Below, in pieces: positions 1 to 8,609 of a DNA stretch of 12,988 nt (position 1 is the first letter of the stretch; each line of letters begins with the position of its first letter). The stretch comes from CAZSTA01 sp964609495 [NCBI: uncultured bacterium] (lineage in GTDB: Bacteria > CAZSTA01). The DNA is taken from positions 1 through 12,988 of the forward strand of contig CAZSTA010000098.1 in assembly GCA_964609495.1 (NCBI GenBank). Direction: 5' to 3'. The position numbers and the translations under genes are program-made. The notes beneath the pieces are model-generated. The model was given only the letters and a program-made list of their open reading frames with translations, did not search any database and was not told where the DNA came from.

Positions 1-982
1 TCCCTCCATATCCCTGTCCGAAATACCAGGTATTTGATAACTCAGGTGCTCCGATGGTGGTATGTCCTCCTCGCGGGAAGCCCCCACTCCAGTTCCAATA
101 CATTGGTTGCTCCGCTACTATCGGGTCACTCGCCACTATCTTGGCACAGAAGGCATCCTCCAAGCCGGGCAGGAGATGAGCCGCGATCGTCTTTCGAGCA
201 TTGGGATTGATGGTCCCAGAGTCAGTTACTGTCCCTCCTCCCTCCTTGTAGAAGTAAGCATCGTAGGTCACTGCATAGGCGTGGGGATTAACCATCATCA
301 CATAAGTTTGCCAGCCACTCCCTCCATAGCCCTGTCCGAAATACCAGGTTTCTGATAACTCAGGTGCTCCGATGGTAGTATGTCCTCCTTGGGGGAAGCC
401 CCCACTCCAGTTCCAATACATCGGTTGCTCCGCTACTATCGGGTCACTCGCCACTATCTTGGCACAGAAGGCATCTCCTAAGCCAGGGAGGAGATGAGCC
501 GCTATCGTCTTCCGAGCATAGGGATTGATGGTCCCAGAGTCAGTTACTGTTCCTCCTCCCTCCTTGTAGAAGTAAGCAGTGTAGTTCACTGGATAGCTAT
601 GGGGATTAACCATCATCACATAAGTTTGCCAGCCACTCCCTCCATATCCCTGTCCGAAATACCAGGTATTTGATAACTCAGGTGCTCCGATAGTGGTATG
701 TCCTCCTTGGGGGAAGCCTCCACTCCAGTTCCAATAGATCGGTTGCTCCGCTACTATCGGCTCATCTGTCTCTATCTTGGCACAGAAGGCATCTTGCAAG
801 CCCGGGAGGAGATGAGCGGCGATCGTCTTGCGAGCATTGGCATTGATAGTTCCCGAGTCAGTTACGGTTCCTCCTCCCTCCTTATAGAAGGTAGCGTCGT
901 AGGCCACTGAGGAAGCACTAGAGTTAGACATCATCACATAAGTTTGCCAGCCACTCCCTCCATATCCCTGTCCAAAATACCA
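1..982 (-). repeat. Tandem 318-bp coding repeats (106 residues per unit), at least three units plus a partial one
   Basis: Three complete units (665-982, 347-664, 29-346) and the first 28 bases of a fourth follow each other with an exact 318-bp period and no indels. Each unit begins TWYFGQGYGGSGWQTYV, contains YKEGGGTVTDSGTIN and DPIVAEQPMYWNWSGGF (EPIVAEQPIYWNWSGGF in the first unit), and ends GHTTIGAPELS. Units 2 and 3 differ at about 8 of 106 residues. Most changes cluster at unit residues 20-32, with others at 50, 64, 93 and 106. DNA identity is also high, including at silent positions. The true copy number is unknown because the array leaves the window. Confidence 0.97.
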
Positions 983-3214
983 AGTATAAGGATTAACTAT
1001 GAAGGAGCCTGACCCAGAGAAGGACTCTCCATAGGAATAGCTATAAACGAGCACGTTCACAGGGTGAGGCCCAGGGGAAGTAGCTCTGAGGGTCCAGGTA
1101 GCAATTTTATTCGCTCCATTGTTGATAGTCCCCAGATTCTGAGGATGGGAGCCAGAAATGAGGCTTACTCCGGCAGGAAGAGATAGAGAAACGTAGACAC
1201 TATGGGCTGGCAAATCTCCAGTGTTATTCACCGTGACTTGAGCAATGAAGTCTTCGTCCACTGAGGCACTGTAGTTAGTTGTCGTCAAGCTGAAAGACGG
1301 CCCATCGACGCGGGAGAAGTTCTCCTCCGTTGCTAAAGCGAAATATTCATTGGTTATGCCATCAGGGAAATAACCAGCCGCGTAAACCTTGAGGACCACA
1401 TAAGTGAAGCTCGAAGCTTTTACCTGCTCTACATTATCTACCGTGGAAGTCGAACTATCGAGAGATGATCCATCAGATCGTTTGTACATTCGGAGATTCA
1501 AATTGCTGAGCGAGGAGTAAGTAGTAGGATAATCGTCATCATTGTAGTCTACGTGCCTCTCCCAGACTAAGGTCGCGGTATCTCCTGAATAGACAAGCCC
1601 CCTATACAGCTCATAGTCTCCAGGAGTCAAAAACTCGGTAACTGAATCATAAAAAAAGTCATTTCTGTGGTAGTAAGCATGATTGAGATCGACATATCCC
1701 CAACCATACGCATTATCCCAATCAGCACTTCCTTTATCCTCTGCGGTATTCAGCAAGACAGCTTTTTGCGCATAGGTATAGGAAATCCCATAATCACGGA
1801 GTATCACTACTGCCCCAGCTATATGCGGAGCAGCCATACTAGTTCCGCTTTTATTGATAAAATCATCTTCACCTTCGTCCCACTCGCTATTACAGGACTT
1901 TACTATGATTCCAGGGGCAGCTATATCTGGCTTCTTCCTCCCACTCACAGGTACTGGTCCTCTACTACTATTAGCAGCTATAGTATCATCGGCTCTAGCA
2001 GGATTGATATCGGTGGCATCACCATTATCTTCAACATTTCCTACGCTGTAGACGTTATAGGCTATGCTGGGGCTCGAGATATTCTCTGATGTCCCATCGT
2101 TCCCGGCTGAGATAGTCACTGGAATATTCATGTCCATCACCACTCCATCCCAGAAGCGACAATAATCATTATCGTCGCTGGAGGATGGACTTCCATAGCT
2201 TAAGTTTATCACATCGGCATGATCTTTCATAGCGCCAGCTATCGCCCAATCCGCAGCCGCCATCCCATCGGACTGATTCATAGAGCATGTTCCTCTGGGG
2301 TTCCCATCCGTATCATAACCTGCTTTGCCGTTGATGAGCTTATCCACACTAGCTACCCCTCTATAAGTGCCATCTGTGCTCGTCACTATGCCTCCGATAT
2401 GGGTTCCATGGCCATTCACATCATCTATAGTGTTATCCCACGCTGGATTGCCTGCCCCATCTAGGAACACTTGCTGATAAGATATCTTGCTGGATAGCGC
2501 TGGGTGACTATCATCGATGCCGGTGTCTAGCACCGCTACATCATAAGGAGAGCCTTCATAACCACTGTCCCTCCAGCTATCGGCCTCTATAGCATAGAAG
2601 CTATGATCTAGGTGTCCTTCCATCACTTCATCTGGATATATATAGCCAACTTCAGGACGATTTGCCACCTCCTGAAGCTTATCGCTAGGAAGCACTCCAG
2701 TTATCACATTAACTATCCTCAGCTTGTAGTTCACCTTTCCTCCCACCGACTCAATATAGCTTGCCAAAGTGTCCTGCTCACCCCTCATCAGAACTTCGGC
2801 ACTATCCACTATCTCCATCCTCATATCCTCTAACTCTCTCTCCAATTGAAGTTGTAAAGCTCTGATCTGCTCTCTCACCTCAGGAGTTATGGATTTCAAA
2901 GAACGATAAGCCAATTCTCTTTCCTCATCGGTGCTTTCTACCCCTCCCTTGGGTATCTCTGGAGCGGGATAAAGTGATCGTATCTGTTCCTCCAATTTCT
3001 CTATCCGAGGTCTGTAATCGGCTTTCACCCTCTCCCCTATCTCAGGCACAGGCTGAGTCTTAAGGTAGATTATCACACTCACCTCGGGAGATGTTTGAGC
3101 CTCCTCCAATAGCTTGGGAGAGATCTTATCAGATATCGCATTTGCAGTCGCTCCCCAAGCTAAGGAGGACATAACTATGAGAAAGATTATAAGGTAGAAT
3201 TTATACTTTCTCAA
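1..3214 (-). CDS. Secreted subtilisin-like serine protease (S8) with C-terminal tandem repeat modules, partial
   Basis: Exported serine endopeptidase; the 3' end lies beyond the left edge, leaving 1071 codons. The start is TTG at 3214, preceded by GAGGTGA (3221-3227) with 6-nt spacing; the next in-frame ATG (3172) would cut the signal peptide in half. Residues 1-26 form a Sec signal peptide with a basic start, a hydrophobic core and an ANA cleavage site. Residues 27 to about 195 are a charged propeptide whose end (about 130-192) resembles inhibitor I9. The catalytic domain spans about 200-510, with Asp230 (VLDTGID), His269 (HGTHIGG), oxyanion Asn372 (SAGNDG) and Ser459 (GTSMAAPHIAG), so the full triad is present. 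A beta-rich linker follows, then an Ig/CARDB-like domain at about 640-738, and from Trp745 a 106-residue module repeated in tandem. The modules resemble the WYFAEG/PIVAERPMY-type repeats of bacterial surface proteins (from memory). A role in extracellular proteolysis or at the cell surface is inferred; the substrate and anchoring are unknown. Confidence 0.95.
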   Translation of the reverse strand, partial: MRKYKFYLIIFLIVMSSLAWGATANAISDKISPKLLEEAQTSPEVSVIIYLKTQPVPEIGERVKADYRPRIEKLEEQIRSLYPAPEIPKGGVESTDEERELAYRSLKSITPEVREQIRALQLQLERELEDMRMEIVDSAEVLMRGEQDTLASYIESVGGKVNYKLRIVNVITGVLPSDKLQEVANRPEVGYIYPDEVMEGHLDHSFYAIEADSWRDSGYEGSPYDVAVLDTGIDDSHPALSSKISYQQVFLDGAGNPAWDNTIDDVNGHGTHIGGIVTSTDGTYRGVASVDKLINGKAGYDTDGNPRGTCSMNQSDGMAAADWAIAGAMKDHADVINLSYGSPSSSDDNDYCRFWDGVVMDMNIPVTISAGNDGTSENISSPSIAYNVYSVGNVEDNGDATDINPARADDTIAANSSRGPVPVSGRKKPDIAAPGIIVKSCNSEWDEGEDDFINKSGTSMAAPHIAGAVVILRDYGISYTYAQKAVLLNTAEDKGSADWDNAYGWGYVDLNHAYYHRNDFFYDSVTEFLTPGDYELYRGLVYSGDTATLVWERHVDYNDDDYPTTYSSLSNLNLRMYKRSDGSSLDSSTSTVDNVEQVKASSFTYVVLKVYAAGYFPDGITNEYFALATEENFSRVDGPSFSLTTTNYSASVDEDFIAQVTVNNTGDLPAHSVYVSLSLPAGVSLISGSHPQNLGTINNGANKIATWTLRATSPGPHPVNVLVYSYSYGESFSGSGSFIVNPYTWYFGQGYGGSGWQTYVMMSNSSASSVAYDATFYKEGGGTVTDSGTINANARKTIAAHLLPGLQDAFCAKIETDEPIVAEQPIYWNWSGGFPQGGHTTIGAPELSNTWYFGQGYGGSGWQTYVMMVNPHSYPVNYTAYFYKEGGGTVTDSGTINPYARKTIAAHLLPGLGDAFCAKIVASDPIVAEQPMYWNWSGGFPQGGHTTIGAPELSETWYFGQGYGGSGWQTYVMMVNPHAYAVTYDAYFYKEGGGTVTDSGTINPNARKTIAAHLLPGLEDAFCAKIVASDPIVAEQPMYWNWSGGFPRGGHTTIGAPELSNTWYFGQGYGG

Positions 3215-3236
3215 CTTACCTCACCTCGATTTTTTC

Positions 3237-3285
3237 GGTTATGCAAAGCTATTAAGTCTATACTTCATATAAGCTCTGCATAACC
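3237..3285. promoter_or_regulatory. 14-bp inverted repeat around the likely promoter of the S8 protease
   Basis: The arms are 3237-3250 (GGTTATGCAAAGCT) and 3272-3285 (AGCTCTGCATAACC), separated by 21 bp. They have one mismatch, which becomes a G-U pair in minus-strand RNA. The inner arm ends 23 bp before the TTG start. The spacer holds TATAGA on the minus strand (3257-3262), a possible -10 element, with TTGGTT (3282-3287) as a weak -35 at a long 19-bp spacing. No T-run follows on the minus strand, so it is not an intrinsic terminator of that strand. It may be an operator or a 5' leader hairpin; which one is inference. Confidence 0.55.
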
Positions 3286-3442
3286 AAATAATACATCTAC
3301 TATTAATAAGAATTTTTGCAGAATTTGTTACACATATTCTCCTCTATCCCGAGATCCGCTTGGAAACTAAGTTTTCAGTTTAGCATCTTCAAAAAATGCG
3401 AAACTATAGAACATCCATAAACTTTACCCTCTATAACAGAAT

Positions 3443-3470
3443 CGGCATCGAGCCTCACGACCCGATGCCG
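3443..3470. terminator. GC-rich hairpin downstream of the GH38 gene, possible terminator
   Basis: CGGCATCG (3443-3450) and CGATGCCG (3463-3470) are perfect 8-bp arms with a 12-nt loop, 33 bp past the GH38 stop codon. On the + strand the stem is followed by CTAATATTTTTTC, like a rho-independent terminator. In the minus direction, which the GH38 gene needs, only ATTCTGTTAT follows. It could act as a weak bidirectional terminator or a 3' end stabiliser for the minus transcript, or as a true terminator for an unrecognised + strand RNA. Confidence 0.45.
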
Positions 3471-3502
3471 CTAATATTTTTTCAATAGATTGTCAACAGA
3501 AC

Positions 3503-6500
3503 TTATTCTTCAGGAGGAATAGTAAGATCCGGAACAGCTTTATATTCCGCATAGCCATTATAAACGACTTTAGCCACGGCCCAGAAGGATTTATTGGATA
3601 TATCCCCTGCTCCCTTCCTCTCAAAGATATATTCCTTCTTCTCTCCACTTGATAGCTTCATCGCATAGCCTCTCGGTCCTATCTCTCCTAATGAGTATTC
3701 TCCTATCTCCTTCTTGCTCCACATCTCATGAGGCGTAGCTAAGAAAACCTCCCCTGTTATCTCATCTTCATTAGGATTGCTCACCTCTACTATTATCTTC
3801 TCCCCTTCATTCCTCACTTCCCATTCCAGCTCGCTCTTCCTCCCTACCTCTATCACATCCTCATATATCTGGCCTTCATGCTTTATCCTCGCTTTTATCA
3901 AACCCTTCCTCTCCTTCTTCTCTGGCATCCAACCAGATACTCTAGTAGTGAAGGCTATAAGTATATCCTTCGTTATGCTCTCATAAGGTTCAAGGACATA
4001 TTCCACCTTAGAGGGAACTGCTTTCCAATCCTCAGGAGTTATTATCTCTACTTCCCCTACTATTCTTCTATCGGTGTAGTTATTAGCCACTCCTACTTTT
4101 ATGGTGTTGACGGTTACTCCTCCCTGTCTGATATGGACATCAGTAGCTAACTCTCCTTTGAGGGAGATAGCAACAGGGCTGTATCCGATAGGCCCAGCTC
4201 CTAAATTGTGCCTCCAATGTTTGAAGTAAACGGGCTGAGATATCTCCTCCTCTCTCCCTAAAGTAGCAGAAGGCAACTTCTCAGCCAAGATATGAGGATC
4301 TAACTCGTAGGTTTCAATACTGAAGGGAGTAGCGGTAATATTGATAGTGTCTCTGTCAACAGCTAGATAACCATCTCTCTCCTCAAGGAGGTTAGTAGTA
4401 TGAGCTTGGGCTAAAGGGGTGAAGAATTGGATAGAAGAAGAGGTCTTCTCTCCTTTCGCCTCATAAAGCCTAATTATCATTCCCTCGGAAGAATGGACAC
4501 ATTTAGAGGAGAAGGAAGCGGTAGGATTACCTTTGGGCTTGAGAGCGGTTACGATTAAGTTATCAGCTCCTACCTTCAGGAAGGATAAGGATGTTGGTAG
4601 AATACCTTTATGAAGAGAGAGTTGTTTGGAGATAAGGGGGTTGTTGACCTCGAAGCCTACTTGATAGGTCTTAGCCTCTCTCCAGGAACTTTGATGAGGA
4701 TATAGGGAATATAGGAATTGATGGGTCTTCCACTCCGGGACGAAGAAGAAGGGCAATCTATCCTTTCCCCAAGGGGTGCCTCCCCAAGCGGCAGTATGCA
4801 TTAGGAAGAGGACGAGAGTGTTGTTGAACTCAACGGAGTTAAGGACATTTCCCCTGTTTATCAGAGCTAGGCCGTAGTCATCGGTCTGAGTATCTATCCC
4901 CGTCGGGTTAGCGGAAGCGGGAAGCTCTATATCTCCAGTCTCCTCTAACCCCTTAATTAGCGTAGCTACTGCGGATTTGAGATAGCAGGTATCCTTAGCG
5001 GAGATAAGGAGGACCGGAATGGGCTGCCATCCCTCAGGAAGATCGGAATCGAGCAGGAGGAGATAAGCATATCCCTTCTCATCTATTTCCCTCTGATAAG
5101 CCTTCTTCTGCTCCTCAGTCAAGGTATCGATCATCTTCTTGGAGTAGGAGTTATCTTGAGCGACATCGAGGGAGATTCGCATCGCAGTGCCCCAGGGTAG
5201 ATCTTCGTTGAGGTTTTCCTTGGGCATAGTAGAGTCTTCAAGGGTCAGATTCTTTCTTCTTTCCCTATCTAGGTCATCGAAGAAGGGGGTGGAAGGGATA
5301 CCTTTCTTGATAAGAGCGGATTGCAGAAGATAAGCGGTATCAAGGACCTCTTGACAATGAGAGGTAACGAGTCCTAATGAACCCATCGCAAGAGATACTT
5401 CTTTCCTCCCTTCACACCTGATTAGCGCATTATAGTTCAAATCCACCCATTGATAGGCTCTCCTCGCTCCACAATCGGAGTAGTTGCTCCATTGATGGGT
5501 CCTATAATCCAAGGCGGATTTACCCTTACGCTTAGTGGTTACCCCGAATCTCTCCTCATAGACGGGATTCAATCCTTGCAGGGTAGAGGGGAAGGTGACC
5601 ACAAAGAGATCATGTTCTCCCTCGTAATTCTCCAGCCTGGTCGCAAAATCTATCCTCTTTATCCCCTTATAAAGAATTATCTCTTGATATTTTCCGCAAT
5701 CCTTCATCTTCCCTCTGATGAGAAGTTTAGTCGCTATTTTCCCCTTCTCTATCTCCGCCTCCGCCTCATATTCCCTGCCGAATACCTTTCCTCCAGTGGT
5801 AAACACCTCCCAAGCTGGCTCATGACGGGCGGGATCCTCAGTAAGAGCGACTAACTCATTGCCATAGCCATTATCCTTATCTATCAATTCCTTCCTATTC
5901 TTCCGATCGTATAAGCGGACTATTCCCCCTCCCGCCTTCTCATCTACCTCTATGGTGTAATATTCGTTCTCTATCTTAACTCCCTTTCTCCTCTTCGCCT
6001 CTTCTATCTTCCCCTCTGCTGGTATCACATAATACACCTTATAGCCTAGGGATGGCACTCCCTCAGCTATCATCAGGAAGCCTGCCTTCTTTATCTTACC
6101 CTTCTCATCCTCCTCCACGCATTCCACCTGGTATTCTATCTCCTTACCTTCCTCATCTATCACCTTGAAATTGTCTATACCCTCCTCAAACTCTACCTCT
6201 ACCTTGACTACATCTTTTCTCTCCCAGTTCAGGGGATTATATACACTTATCGGTATCGCCTTATCGCTAGGGGTCTTATCCTCGGTATCTATCGCCTTCC
6301 CTAGATATCCTAGCGCGTTATCTAATACCTCTCCTCCTAATTCCAACGCCTCTCTATATCCCAGCATCAAGTCCAGATATGATCTATCACAACTTGGTCC
6401 GGTTATCGCATCGTGATGCTGATTGAAGAGGAGATGCCTCCAAGCCTTATCCAAGGCTTTATCTGGATACTTCGCTCCTAAGAAGTTGGCTATGGTGGAG

Positions 6501-7405
6501 AATTTCTCGGCACTCAGGAGGATATTCTCCCCTCTGATGTTGCTTATCTTCAAGCCTATCCTCGATAATCCGGTCCCCTGGTGATGCCATTCATAATCTC
6601 TAGCTGTGACTGGAAGCTTGAGATCCTTCTCCTTTATTTCCTCTTCGACCGCTCGGAAGAATTTTCTATGGGCTGTTCCACTTACCACGATGCTGGGAGT
6701 CCCTTCTCTTAATCTCTTGGACTCTCCGGCCATCCAAGCAGTGGGGGGCTTGAAATCCACACAATCTAAGCGAATATCCACCGAAAGCCCGAGGGATTTC
6801 ATCTCCTCATATCTCTCCTCCATCTCTGGGAGAAATTCCTCTTGGTTCCAAGCGTGTAAGCCATAAGATTCCCTTCTAAAAAGTAGCTTAGTGCCATCCA
6901 ACGCTTGGTGGAAGAAGATAGGATTGGTCCCTCGGATATCTTTTGACCAGATGCAAGCTCTGAAGCGGGCTTTGGAGAGTATCTGAGCTAACTGAGCGCA
7001 GTGTCCAAAAACATCCCAGCACATATATACCTCAGGCTTATCCTTCGCGATTCCCTCGTGGAATAACCTTCCATAAAGGATATTTCTCACCAATCCTTCT
7101 GGTCCGATAACTGCCTCGGTCGGTTGACTGTGAGAGCCACCAGTTCCAACCCTTCCCTCTCTGACCAATTCTCGTAGGTAATCTCGATCCTCCAGCTCAG
7201 TATCGAGGTATGGCTTCATATAGGTTAGCTCGTGTAGATATACCCCATAATATGGATCTACCCGGCAGATTTGGAGATTCTGACTCATATCTCCCATCAG
7301 GACAACCGCATAATCACGCTGATCTTCAAGCCATACCACATCTGAATGGAACCCGGGTGTTAAGTATATAATTGCCTCTCTAACATCCTTACGCCGCTCG
7401 GCCAT
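3503..7405 (-). CDS. Glycoside hydrolase family 38 alpha-mannosidase-like protein, divergent
   Basis: GH38 enzymes are metal-dependent, retaining alpha-mannosidases. The metal-site signature reads PGFHSDVVW at residues 17-25, matching the usual PHSHNDPGW and giving ligands His20 and Asp22. The nucleophile is Asp131 in CWDVFGH. The third conserved block, FNQHHDAITGPS, supplies His331. The three-helix middle domain lies at about 300-395, and the GH38 C-terminal beta domain at about 410-1050. Roughly 250 further beta-rich residues form Ig-like or NEW3-like folds, making the 1300-residue protein longer than most relatives. The first His of the motif is Gly18. No signal peptide or membrane segment is seen, so the enzyme is probably cytosolic and would act on imported or internal mannosides; the substrate is not known. 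The ATG at 7405 has AAAGGAG (7417-7423) at 11-nt spacing. It lies 70 bp after the TPR gene with no clear promoter or terminator between, so cotranscription is likely. Confidence 0.88.
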   Translation of the reverse strand: MAERRKDVREAIIYLTPGFHSDVVWLEDQRDYAVVLMGDMSQNLQICRVDPYYGVYLHELTYMKPYLDTELEDRDYLRELVREGRVGTGGSHSQPTEAVIGPEGLVRNILYGRLFHEGIAKDKPEVYMCWDVFGHCAQLAQILSKARFRACIWSKDIRGTNPIFFHQALDGTKLLFRRESYGLHAWNQEEFLPEMEERYEEMKSLGLSVDIRLDCVDFKPPTAWMAGESKRLREGTPSIVVSGTAHRKFFRAVEEEIKEKDLKLPVTARDYEWHHQGTGLSRIGLKISNIRGENILLSAEKFSTIANFLGAKYPDKALDKAWRHLLFNQHHDAITGPSCDRSYLDLMLGYREALELGGEVLDNALGYLGKAIDTEDKTPSDKAIPISVYNPLNWERKDVVKVEVEFEEGIDNFKVIDEEGKEIEYQVECVEEDEKGKIKKAGFLMIAEGVPSLGYKVYYVIPAEGKIEEAKRRKGVKIENEYYTIEVDEKAGGGIVRLYDRKNRKELIDKDNGYGNELVALTEDPARHEPAWEVFTTGGKVFGREYEAEAEIEKGKIATKLLIRGKMKDCGKYQEIILYKGIKRIDFATRLENYEGEHDLFVVTFPSTLQGLNPVYEERFGVTTKRKGKSALDYRTHQWSNYSDCGARRAYQWVDLNYNALIRCEGRKEVSLAMGSLGLVTSHCQEVLDTAYLLQSALIKKGIPSTPFFDDLDRERRKNLTLEDSTMPKENLNEDLPWGTAMRISLDVAQDNSYSKKMIDTLTEEQKKAYQREIDEKGYAYLLLLDSDLPEGWQPIPVLLISAKDTCYLKSAVATLIKGLEETGDIELPASANPTGIDTQTDDYGLALINRGNVLNSVEFNNTLVLFLMHTAAWGGTPWGKDRLPFFFVPEWKTHQFLYSLYPHQSSWREAKTYQVGFEVNNPLISKQLSLHKGILPTSLSFLKVGADNLIVTALKPKGNPTASFSSKCVHSSEGMIIRLYEAKGEKTSSSIQFFTPLAQAHTTNLLEERDGYLAVDRDTINITATPFSIETYELDPHILAEKLPSATLGREEEISQPVYFKHWRHNLGAGPIGYSPVAISLKGELATDVHIRQGGVTVNTIKVGVANNYTDRRIVGEVEIITPEDWKAVPSKVEYVLEPYESITKDILIAFTTRVSGWMPEKKERKGLIKARIKHEGQIYEDVIEVGRKSELEWEVRNEGEKIIVEVSNPNEDEITGEVFLATPHEMWSKKEIGEYSLGEIGPRGYAMKLSSGEKKEYIFERKGAGDISNKSFWAVAKVVYNGYAEYKAVPDLTIPPEE

Positions 7406-7475
7406 CTCATTACCAACTCCTTTACGATTTTAAATTTGCCTCTTTCCGATTTCCCCGATTATCCTCACAAATCAA

Positions 7476-8570
7476 TTAGAACTCAGGAGGTATGGGCGCT
7501 ATCTCCCCAGTTTCGCTATCATAATCATATCCTGCGTAGTATTGAAGCTTAACGGGTTTAGTTAATTGAGCCTCTAGGGTAGCTTTATCAGGGGGATAGC
7601 TATTATGCTCTACAGCATACAATTCTACAGCCCCTCTCATAGCCCTTATAGTCTCATCATCGGCTATTTTCTTAGCCTTATCTAATACTCTAATTGGAGC
7701 AAATTCTGATCTCGACTTAAATTCTATCTTCTCCGCAGGGCCTCTGAGGAATTGTTTAGCTATCTCCTTCTCCTCCTCTACTTTATTCAATAGCTCCTCG
7801 GCACCTTGATGCTCTGGATCTCTTTCGAGAGCTTTATTAATCCAGACCTCAGCCTCCCTAAGATATCCCAATTCAGATTTCTTTCCGTCCTTCCTCTTCA
7901 GCCAGACAGTTACCGCCCATAGATAATACGGTTCTGGACTAGAGTTCTCCTTTATAGTGGCTCGGCGAAAGTCACCCTCCGCCTTGTCGAACTCTCCTTT
8001 AGCGAGAAGATCTAATCCTTCGCTGTAAATAGTGAGAATATCGGAGGGAAGATTCTTACCTTTTATCTTAGCCTCCAAGATGAATTCCTCACTCTGGTAG
8101 TTTACCTCTTCGACCTTCACCGCTTCTTCCTCTATCTTCTTAACAACTACCGGCTCAATTCTGGATAATAGCTCTAAAACCTCTTTATTAATTGGATCTA
8201 GCTCTAAAGCTTTCTTCAGAAGTTCCTTAGCCTTAGCCACGTAATATTCCTTCCCTCTAGGATCCATTGCGGTATCCCTTCTCAGCCAGTAGGTTATAGC
8301 CCCTAAATAACATGCGGGAGCGAAATCTTTATTCTCCTCTACCACCAAGTTGAATTTAATAGCGGATTCGATAAAGTTTCCCTCAGCTAGATATTTAAGA
8401 CCTAATTGGTATAGCTCTGCTGATGAGGGAGAGAGTGAGTCAGCCTTAGTACTCTCCTTATAGATAAAGGTGTAACTTCTATACAACTCGTCATCTTCTT
8501 GCCCAAGGGTAGTCGCATTAAGGATGAACAGGATAACTAGAGTGACTATCAAATATTTTAATATTTTCAT
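7476..8570 (-). CDS. Exported TPR protein with duplicated TPR modules and a pseudopilin-like C-terminal tail
   Basis: A 364-residue protein of unknown function. Residues 1-23 are a signal peptide (MKILKYLIVTLVILF start), probably cleaved after TLG; there is no lipobox Cys. Two homologous TPR modules follow at about 53-139 and 181-264. Both contain a helix like LYQLGLKYLAEGNF or IYSEGLDLLAKGEF, a YWLRRD or VWLKRKD segment, and a closing LLKKALELDP or WINKALERDP. A charged linker (140-178) separates them. Residues 304-364 contain AMRGAVELYAVEHNSYP and YDYDSETGEI, which resemble the soluble part of GspG-type pseudopilins or type IV pilins, but no prepilin N-terminal helix precedes them. The protein is probably a periplasmic or surface scaffold; this is inference. 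The ATG at 8570 has GGGAGGAGG (8575-8583) just upstream. A near-consensus promoter at 8633-8661 drives it, probably together with the downstream GH38 gene. Confidence 0.85.
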   Translation of the reverse strand: MKILKYLIVTLVILFILNATTLGQEDDELYRSYTFIYKESTKADSLSPSSAELYQLGLKYLAEGNFIESAIKFNLVVEENKDFAPACYLGAITYWLRRDTAMDPRGKEYYVAKAKELLKKALELDPINKEVLELLSRIEPVVVKKIEEEAVKVEEVNYQSEEFILEAKIKGKNLPSDILTIYSEGLDLLAKGEFDKAEGDFRRATIKENSSPEPYYLWAVTVWLKRKDGKKSELGYLREAEVWINKALERDPEHQGAEELLNKVEEEKEIAKQFLRGPAEKIEFKSRSEFAPIRVLDKAKKIADDETIRAMRGAVELYAVEHNSYPPDKATLEAQLTKPVKLQYYAGYDYDSETGEIAPIPPEF

Positions 8571-8609
8571 AAAACCTCCTCCCTTAATTTATATTTTTAT
8601 ATTCATAGC

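Noticed and set aside
62-910. Repeated + strand ORFs opposite the protease modules
   Set aside because: They recur only because the 318-bp units recur; the minus frame has a full signal peptide, catalytic triad and domain structure.
1-982. CRISPR or mobile-element origin of the 318-bp repeats
   Set aside because: The units are contiguous without spacers, preserve one protein frame and encode a recognisable structural module.
3303-3335. A 10-codon minus-strand ORF (MCNKFCKNSY) behind AGAGGAGA, as a leader peptide for the protease
   Set aside because: It is very short, has tight spacing to the ribosome site, and shows no amino-acid run or following attenuator to support a leader role.
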